A DNA stretch of 64,000 bases from Iris pallida (Eukaryota; Streptophyta; Magnoliopsida; Asparagales; Iridaceae): the NCBI GenBank assembly GCA_029216955.1, contig JANAVB010003400.1:18720492-18784491 (forward strand). Direction: 5' to 3'. Below, one piece after another: positions 56,201 to 64,000 of this stretch (positions are counted from its first letter, which is position 1; each line of letters starts with the position of its first letter). The position numbers were made by a program, and so were the translations under genes. The notes below the pieces were generated by a model. That model was not told where the DNA came from and searched no databases. It saw only the letters and a list, made by a program, of their open reading frames with translations.

Positions 56201-58919
56201 GATCTAATGCGTCAGCATCAATTAAGGATGAACCCTACTAAGTCCTTCTTAGGCGTCTCTAGTGGCAAATTTCTCGGCTTCGTCATTACCTCGAAAGGTA
56301 TACACGTAGATCCCGAGAAGATCAAAGCCATCCAAGAGATGCGTCCTCCACGCACCTTAAAAGAGCTACGAGGATTTCAAGGAAGGATCGCTTATATCAG
56401 GAGATTCATCTCTAATCTTTCAGGACGCTGCAGACCATTCAATAAACTTTTGAAGAAAGGTGTTTCTTTCGTCTGGACTGACGAATGTCAGAAAGCATTT
56501 GATGACATAAAACAATATCTGATGAACCCCCCCAGTATTGGTACCTCCCATCTCAGGAATACCGTTCCTTCTATATACCCGAGCAATGAGTCATTTATTG
56601 GGTGCGCTGCTCGCTCAAAAGAATAAAAATGGTCATGAACAAGCCATTTACTATTTCAGTCGTACCATGACCGGAGCTGAACCTTGATATTCACCGGTCG
56701 AAAAAGAATGCCTAGCCCTTATGTTCGCTGTCCAAAAGACACGACATTATATCATTGGCCAGACCATTGTCATTTTCAGGATCAATTCTATACGAGTCAT
56801 GATGAAGAAACCAAGTGTTTTAAATTCTTGATTGGCTAACTGGGGAATTTTACTTGCTCAGTATGATATGCATTATATCCCTCAGAAATCGGTCAAAGGA
56901 CAAGCTTTAGCTGATTTTCTGGCTGGTCAATCAATTCCAGAAAATTCAAAACTCTACGATGAAATCCCAGATGAAGTCCTAGACTCAAACCAAATTGCTG
57001 AAGAAGATCCTACTAGGCGTCTATTCTTTGACGGAGCTTCAAGAATAGGTCCTAATGGTGACATTGTCGCTGGGGTTGGAATTGTTCTTGTATCGCCAGA
57101 AGGTCTTGCTATCCAAAGAGCTTATTCTCTCGATCAACCCTGTTCAAACAACGTAGCTGAGTACAATGCATTGCTTATTGGTCTTCAACTCGCTAAACAT
57201 CTGAATATTCAACATTTAGAAGCTTATGGAGATTCTAAACTCATCGTCAATCAGATAAGAGGTACTTATGAAGTTCGCCATCAAGATCTGGTTCCTTACC
57301 ATAGATTGGCCATATCTATGGCTTCTTCATTTGAAGGATTCTTCATCGAGCATGTTAGGCGAGCATGTAACACAGAAGTTGATGCTCTTGCTAATCTTGC
57401 GGCAGTGTTAGCTATTCCGGTTAGACGTCAACAAATGATTGTTGTTTACAATCGAGAATTATTTCATCTTGAGAACAATCTAACTCTAGGATTTCCAGTT
57501 GATATTGAAGAATCAACATCTCATGATGTCAATACAACAAGAGGATTCGGTATTGATTTAGAGTTCGACAGATTAAATCGTAAATCATCTTCATCTTCAT
57601 CTGATTCTAGTATCGAATTCATCTTCAGTAATTCAGCTGAGACTCAGAATACTGATAAAGATTGGAGACTTCCTTTCTTAGATTTTGTATTGTATGATAT
57701 CCTTCCAGATAATCCGAGTGAGGCAGCATCTATCAGACGACGATCACTCAGATTTTATTACAATCATACTACAAAAACCTTATATCGTCGAGCTTATGAT
57801 GGTTTACTTCTTCGATATATTGCCGGTGATGAGGCCCAACAAATTATCCGCGAAGCACATGATAGAATTTGTGGGGCACATCAGCATGGACCTAAACTTC
57901 AAGACCGTATTCGACGCATGTGTTATTATTGGCCTACTATGGTAAATGATGCTATTCAATATGCCCGTAAGTGTAAAGCTTGTCAAATTCATGCGGATTT
58001 TATCCATCAACCTTCAGAATTTCTACACCCAACAGCAGCATCATGGCCCTTCGAAGCTTGGGGCATAGATATTATCGGTCCAATCAATCCGCCGTCATCA
58101 AAAGGTCATCGGTTTATTCTCGCAATAACCGATTATTTCTCCAAATGGGCTGAAGTTATTCCTTTATCTGAAGTCAAAACTTCCAACGTCATCAGCTTTA
58201 TCAAGCATCATGTCATCTACAGATTTGGTGTTCCCCGACGCATTATTCATGATAATGGACCACAGTTTGTCAGCCAGAAGTTTACTCGATTCTGTAACGA
58301 TCATCGGATCAACAATTTGGCTTCTACCGCATATAATCCAGCAGCTAACGGATTAGCAGAAGCTTTCAACAAAACTATCATCAAACTCTTAAAGAAGTTT
58401 GTTTCTGCCAACAAACGTAATTGGAGTGAAAAACTCGGTGAATGTTTGTGGGCTTACCGCACTACAGTTCGTAATGCCACCAGATGTACACCTTTCTCTC
58501 TGGTGTATGGATGCGAAGCTGTTCTCCCATTAGAGATTCAAATTCCTTTTTTAAGGATAGCAATCGCTAATGAACTTACCACTGAGAATAATGATCGTCT
58601 TCGACTTCAGGAATTAGAAGCTCTAGATGAAAAGCGGTTATATGCTCAACAGAATATCGAATTCTATCAAGCTAGAATCTCAAGAGCTTTTAACAAGAAA
58701 GTCAGAGTTCGAGCATATCAAAAAGGGGAACTTGTTCTTGCAGTCAGACGTCCGATGACTATGACACATATGAGTAAAGGCAAGTTCGATGCAAAATGGG
58801 AATGTCCATTCATTGTGAATAAAGTATTTTCTAATGGGGCATATCAGCTTACCACCATGGATGGTAAAGTTACTATGATGCCCATTAATGGCAAATTCTT
58901 GAAGAAATATTATGTGTAA
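53198..58919 (+). pseudogene. pol: Gypsy pol, element B, disrupted
   Basis: Protease (ILIDPGSALSIMPKSLLDEL, near 53955), linker with four (V/I)(S/G/K)GR(T/I) motifs, RT (PKDEFPLP, FMDGYSGYNQI, YVDDI near 56130), first RNase H, second RNase H (FFDGASRIGPNG near 57020, AEYNALLIGLQL, YGDSKLIVNQI), integrase zinc finger (GAHQHG, CKACQ) and core (DYFSKWAEVIP, IIHDNGPQF, NGLAEAFNKT). Open pieces are 53265-54854, 54842-56626 and 56832-58919. Breaks relative to element A: one lost T near 54816, a C run of 7 instead of 6 near 56527, and CGA-to-TGA changes near 56685 and 56829. The last piece (second RNase H plus integrase) is complete to its stop. Confidence 0.85.
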
Positions 58920-59466
58920 TATTTTCATCTGTCGAGATTATTCTCCTATCATTCCTCAGCTAGTAAAAAAAAAAAATAATGCCAAGGTCATTGTTTTCTA
59001 CAGGAATCATTTCGATATCTTTTATCCCCAGTGGAAATAGATATTCTAATTTGTATCATTTTCTTAGTGAATTTGATATCTAGAAAATCACGTCCATATT
59101 ACCTCTGAATTTTCTATCTCAGTATCATATTTTCTATTTTACGAAAATGATATCTAGTCTTTTGATTTCCGAGTCCAAAGATCATGGAAAATCGAGTTCA
59201 AAGATATTTTTATATCTGAATTCTATTTTTTCTAATCAGTATTAAACTAAAATTATCTTTGGTTTAGTATCATCTGATAGAATTACAAAGTTCATTTGTA
59301 TTTTCTATTCTATTGAAATATGTCATGTATTATTTACCTCTGAACATATTTATCAAAACAACAAAGTTAAAAATCAGATCAAAGTTCTCATTTTCTTCAT
59401 TCAAGATCAAAGTGCTGATTACAAGTGAATGCCAAAAAAATTCAAAATATGAGAAGCTTGAAAAAT
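58920..59466. other. Noncoding zone between the converging genes of element B
   Basis: Counterpart of 38231-38773; AT-rich, with a run of A near 58966. No gene. Confidence 0.6.
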
Positions 59467-62400
59467 TTATTGAGTAGTAGGAGTTATTAACTCCTGAATA
59501 CGATCAACTACAGTGTTCATCTTCTCCTCATGAGTTTTTCGGACTCGTTCTGCTGCCTCAACTGCGACTACTTGTTGATCAAAAATAGCAATAGCATAAT
59601 GGCGACGGTTAGCTTCTTCTATCTGCTCGGCCTGCATCTGTTCTCGCTCTTGTTGAAGAGTTTGATAGCGTGCAGCTTCGGTTGTACGAGCAATGATAAT
59701 TTCATATCGCTCCTTTTCCATGGATGCAATACGCTCCTGAAGACGAGCCAATTCCTCTTTCAACTTCTGAAGTTCTTCAGCTTTAGATGTTTCATCTTTC
59801 TCCAGATGTTCTACTCTCTGACGAGTTGTTAATATTTCTTCATCCTTCTCTATTAACTTCTCAGATGAAGAAGCAAGAAATTCTTCTAAAGCAGCTTGCT
59901 GAGCTTGGGCTTCATGTTCCAATTGAGCGATCTCAGCCACAGTCAAAGATTTAATATCTTCCTTCTTGATCTCCCAGTATTTTCCGATAGTTGTCTCCAA
60001 TTCATCTAGGAGATGTTCAAAGAAGATACATTGAGTCTCACAGCCAGCATGTCGCAGTGCCAGAAGCGGGAAATTAATCACCGTTCGGAGTTCGGAGAAA
60101 GGCATAGTTTCATCTTTCATGAATCGCCTGGAGAACGTATCCAGATATGAATAGATAATATCTGAATACATTGCCAGGGTCCTTGCCATTCCCGTTTCAA
60201 AACCGGGAGTTGCTGTCATTATTGAGGAAAAAGCCTGGATATTCTCTGTTCTGGGAATAGAAGTATGTGCTTTCGGAGAAATCGGTAGATGCGAACTTCC
60301 TTCATCAACATCAGTATGAACAGGCGGAGCATTAGTCGAGCTCATCGCTGCAGCAGTTCCTATTAATCAAAGGAAAAATAATCAGCATATAAAGAAAAAG
60401 AAACAGTAAAAAACAAAATTGAAATAAAACTCTACCCGGTTGAGGTTCATATTCTATATGCTTGGGAAGTCTCGCATCTTCTCGCAGTCGGTCCATAACG
60501 GTGTCTGACACCTGCTTTATATGACTACTTCCAGCTTCAGAATTACTGGGTACTGGAGCATTGTCAGGAGATCGAACAGGTTCAGGATTAAGCTCCATTC
60601 TATTTCCTCTGATCTTGTCTTCATCGTAATGAGTAGAAGTATCAGGGTGCCAATCCTCTTCCTCTTCAACTTCTTCTTCTTCCTCAAAATGTTCTTCTTC
60701 AGAACTCCTTTTGTCAGATTCATTTCTTTCTTCAGATTCTCTTTGATCCTCAGCTTCGTGATGAGTCTCTGATCCAGAATCTAAGATGTTTTCATCAACT
60801 CCTTGAGAGGGATGAATCTCAGGAACAACAGCAACAGTATTAGTAAGCTCAGGTTCTTGAGCTTCAATTTCCATAGACTCTGCATTGACTGCAGGAATGT
60901 CTAGAAGCTGAGTTTCAACAACAGTTTCTTCTCCCATCGCAGCTTGGGTAGATTCAATCTCTTTTTGAATACTAGTTTGAAGAATGATGTCTTTACAAAC
61001 ATTCTTCAATAATTCATCAGCAGTTAATAGCTCAGACGTTTGCACATCTTCATCGCCTCTGGCCGAAGGAATGTTCTCTTCAACCTGAGTTTCTTCAACT
61101 GGATTAGTTTTCTCTACAGGTTGAAAAGATGAAGCTTCTGGTTGTTCCCTAACTTCTGTCCTGGCTGCTGATTCCTCTTCCGAATCTTCAATTTGATCAT
61201 CCAACGCCTGAATGATACCTTCTTTCCCGTGCTCAAAGGGGATGTTAATATCCTCTCTCCTTATCTCTGGAGTGGTACCTAACCCAAGATTGAATGTGGG
61301 TTCTGCAGCTACTCCACTAGTCGTTGGGACAGTCGTTTCCTGAAATCGAGTTGATTCTACCTCAATTGGTTCAGCGGAAGTTACCGGAATATGAGCGTGA
61401 TCAGATTCTGTTCTTTCAGTAGAAACTGCTTCTTCGATTTCTGGCAATATACCTCCGCTCATAATGGTTTCCAGAAGTTCATTACCCTTCAGTTTTCCGA
61501 CAGTCCTCTTGACTAGTCTGGATCTTGATTTCCTTTTTATTAAAGGAGCATCATCTTCATCCGTCTCTTCATCTTTATCAGCAGCATCATCTTCATCAAC
61601 TGGGAGACCACCTAGAGATGAAGTGGCAGTTATTGAAATCCCTTTCTTCTTAGAAGTCTGAGATTTAGTGCTCTTTTTAGAGACCGTCTCATATTCATCA
61701 CTCCGTTTTCTCTTGGAGATGGACACAAATATCGGAGGAAGAACTTCATCATGAAATATTTGCTCTTTGGATACTTCATATAAAGGCTCGACCTCCGTAG
61801 TCTCATCCTCAGGGTCCAGGGTAAATTGTGAAGTGATAATTTTCTTCTTCGACCTCTTTGACGGAGCTGGGTCGTCCTCTGCAACAAAAGTCTTCAAATG
61901 GAAATTTGGCATAAAAGTGCTCGATGAAACATAAAAACGGGCATATGTGTAGAGCATTTTTGTTCCCGTCTTGGATAAAGGATTCGGCATAGAGAATTCA
62001 GCCTTTGTATCTCTAGCTGTGAAATATCTCCATGCCCGAGCACCATCGATAAGTCCTCCACGAGCAGAGAGGCAAGTAGTGGCATTCCCAACATGAAGTT
62101 GATCATATCCGAACTGTCGAGCAAATCGACTCGGCAAATATGGTTCTAAATACGTCATTTCCTCATGACGATATACCAAATGAGATGGTCGAATTCGTTG
62201 CAACCACTGAAAAACTACATCACTTAGCCTGTGCCCTTTCTCTCCATCTATCATATTCATAGGCATACTCTCATAACCTGGTGGCGGAGGAACACATTGA
62301 ATTAACCAATATGACGCTCGGTTCAAAATGTTTCTGCATTCTGGAAGTGTATGAACTTTCCAGAAAGTTTCTCCAGCATATTTCTCTAAAAAGAGACTGT

Positions 62401-64000
62401 TGCTCCCTCCCGCTCCCGGAGGTATCAAACCGTCATGATGAAGAAGAAGCCAACCATACAAATAAGTATATGGCATCTCTATTCTTGGGAAAGGATCGGT
62501 CATATTCCTTTGATCAGACATCATGGTGGTTACAAAGTTTCGAAGACCTGCATTCAGCCTGCAAGTCATCGCTGATAACAAATCCATCTTGTAACTGTAC
62601 ATGAGGCGCACTGCTGCAAAAATGACGCCTCTATGTATCCTATCCAAAGAGCAAGAGCCAGGAACAATAAATCTTCTTAGCCAGAGGGAGAGGAATCCAG
62701 CTAAATGACCTTTCTTCGATAAAGTTTTTCCACAGTGTCTAACATATGACTTGAAAGTGGTTCCAGCTTTAAATTCATACCAATCTTCATTGATTGTAAA
62801 ATCTTTACAGTCATACTTCTCCAGCAGATTGGTGATCTCACTTTCTGAAAGGGGTTTGAAGGAATTGATCTGATACTTCCTCTTTTCATTTATCTTCTTC
62901 TCGTCTTTTTTCACGATTCATGAATAGATAAGGCATCCACTTCTGGATATGGCAGCCGGCTTCATCCTTATTATTTTTATAATAGAGAGTACATGTGCCG
63001 AAATGGCACATCATTTCTTCGAATAGATGCACCATTTCCGAGTTCTTCTGTGACAGAAAATTCAGCTCCTCTGTTGTAGGTACATATTCTTCATATGGCA
63101 ATGTGCCTGTGGGTAGATGAGAGATGTATTCCATCTCGTGAAGAGCAAAACCCATCTCCCCTTTGGGAGTCATAAAGGTTCCTGTCCGGTGATTATATCT
63201 CTCAACCAAGGCCAGGAATAAAAATGGATTGGGTTTGAAGCCGTAAGAAGAATTGACGATCGCATCATAAAGGTTTATCTGCTTCAAATCATTCTCATAT
63301 TTGTCCAGAACCCAGTGGACTAGAGTCTTCCACCTCATGTTCTCCTGATTCATTAAGCCTATCATCCTCGGCGTTGAGTCAGTGGGATAAAATGCCTTAT
63401 CATTCGCCATGAATTCATTTATGAAGATAGGTGTTCTGAATGGTATCAACAGAGACGAATCTTCTGGTGGCACACATCCCGGCTTTAAACCACGAAATAA
63501 AGATACGTGATTCTCTGGAGCACTATAAAATCCGTCTTTTTTATAGATAATTCGGCTCGCCTTCGCTTGTTGATTTTCTGTTAGATGCCATGACATTCTT
63601 CTTGGGTAACTAGCGTGCATGAATCGCATTATGGATAAACCCCTAGACACTTTCGGCCAGTACATGGCTTTCTTCGTATCACCTTCAAAATAGAAACAAA
63701 CTTTCTCCCTGATTCCTTTGGGTTGTGATTTGTGTGCTATGGCGTCCCCAAACAGAAAGGTCGGTTTCTTATGAAGAACCAAATCAAGACTCTGGAGTGG
63801 TTCACCATTTATCAGACAGAGCAGAGTTGTGTGGTCTTGATTCTTCAATAAAACCAATCTAGCTTCAGGAGTGTCAAATTGAGGAAACTTTACATGAGAC
63901 AAGTCATGTTTGAATGAAAAGCTCATATATCCTTCATATTCAGCCTCTTCACTTCGGATGTCCACTACAGAAAAGAAAAGAAAAGATCAGATATGTTTTG
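59467..64000 (-). pseudogene. Opposite-strand gene of gypsy element B: plant mobile domain-like, coiled-coil protein (partial at window end)
   Basis: Exon 3 59467-60359, 76-bp intron 60360-60435, exon 2 60436-63964; the first intron starts at 63965 and exon 1 is outside the window. The same splice sites and phases as in element A are kept. The stretch 60436-62914 is a single open frame. It covers the LAGFLSLWLRRFIVP part, the basic and acidic regions and, after splicing, the coiled coil. One extra A in an A run near 62910 separates it from the N-terminal 359 codons. The two stops of element A (35509, 36416) are absent here, and the A insertion is absent there. The two copies thus confirm one original continuous reading frame. 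Confidence 0.7.

Larger units (their letters stand above)
48925..64000 (+). mobile_element. Gypsy (Tat-like) element B, plus orientation, runs off the window
   Basis: 5' LTR 48925-49955, primer site, gag, pol, converging opposite-strand gene. The first intron of that gene is cut by the window end, so its first exon, the polypurine tract and the 3' LTR must lie beyond 64000. It is nearly collinear with element A and has the gag N-terminus that A lost. Confidence 0.85.

Noticed and set aside
1..64000. tRNA or rRNA genes
   Set aside because: I saw no cloverleaf with A/B box spacing and no rRNA-like sequence; the TGGCGACTC... match at 49959 is a primer-binding site.

Overview
The window is nuclear DNA of a flowering plant. 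It has Ty1/copia and Ty3/gypsy LTR retrotransposons with plant-type features, plant-type LINE reverse transcriptase remnants, plant splice signals, and a plant mobile domain-like protein. The species cannot be named. About three quarters of the bases belong to transposable elements. The only host gene I recognise is split by them.

Host gene (minus strand, 1780 to at least 29313): five exons with matching phases give a protein of the Mit_KHE1 family (mitochondrial K+/H+ exchange-related). The reading order is 29313-29266, 29172-29103, 25332-25261, 16624-16505, then 1923-1780 with the stop. The 5' exons are not seen and would lie above 29.3 kb, within or beyond the retroelement cluster. The last intron (14.6 kb) is mostly a tandem copia array. 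The intron before it carries a dead LINE and several short repeats, and the one before that carries a second dead LINE.

Copia array (2120-15536): LTR - internal - LTR - internal - LTR, bounded by one 5-bp target duplication (CAACC). This is what unequal recombination between LTRs of one insertion produces. Both gag-pol copies are broken by stops and frameshifts. Each copy ends in an unusual 1-kb 3' region with three repeat units of about 140 bp.

Gypsy complex (30290-64000): all parts belong to one Tat-lineage-like family (two RNase H domains, arginine-tRNA-like primer site, 1031-bp LTRs). From left to right there is a solo LTR with its target duplication; an inverted copy of that LTR and its flank, making a 2 x 1171-bp palindrome with a 91-bp spacer; and a 5'-truncated element in minus orientation (31692-46152). 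Next come a scrambled mosaic of family pieces (46153-48924) and a second element in plus orientation (48925 to beyond the window end).

The most interesting feature is an extra gene in the gypsy elements, encoded opposite to gag-pol. It has its own TATA box, three exons and two introns, and a plant mobile domain-like/coiled-coil product. It converges on pol across about 540 bp of noncoding DNA. TGCGTG motifs are strongly enriched in the LTR and in the first intron of this gene. The gag-pol junction holds a run of C that is 7 long in one copy and 9 in the other, while 8 would join the two frames.
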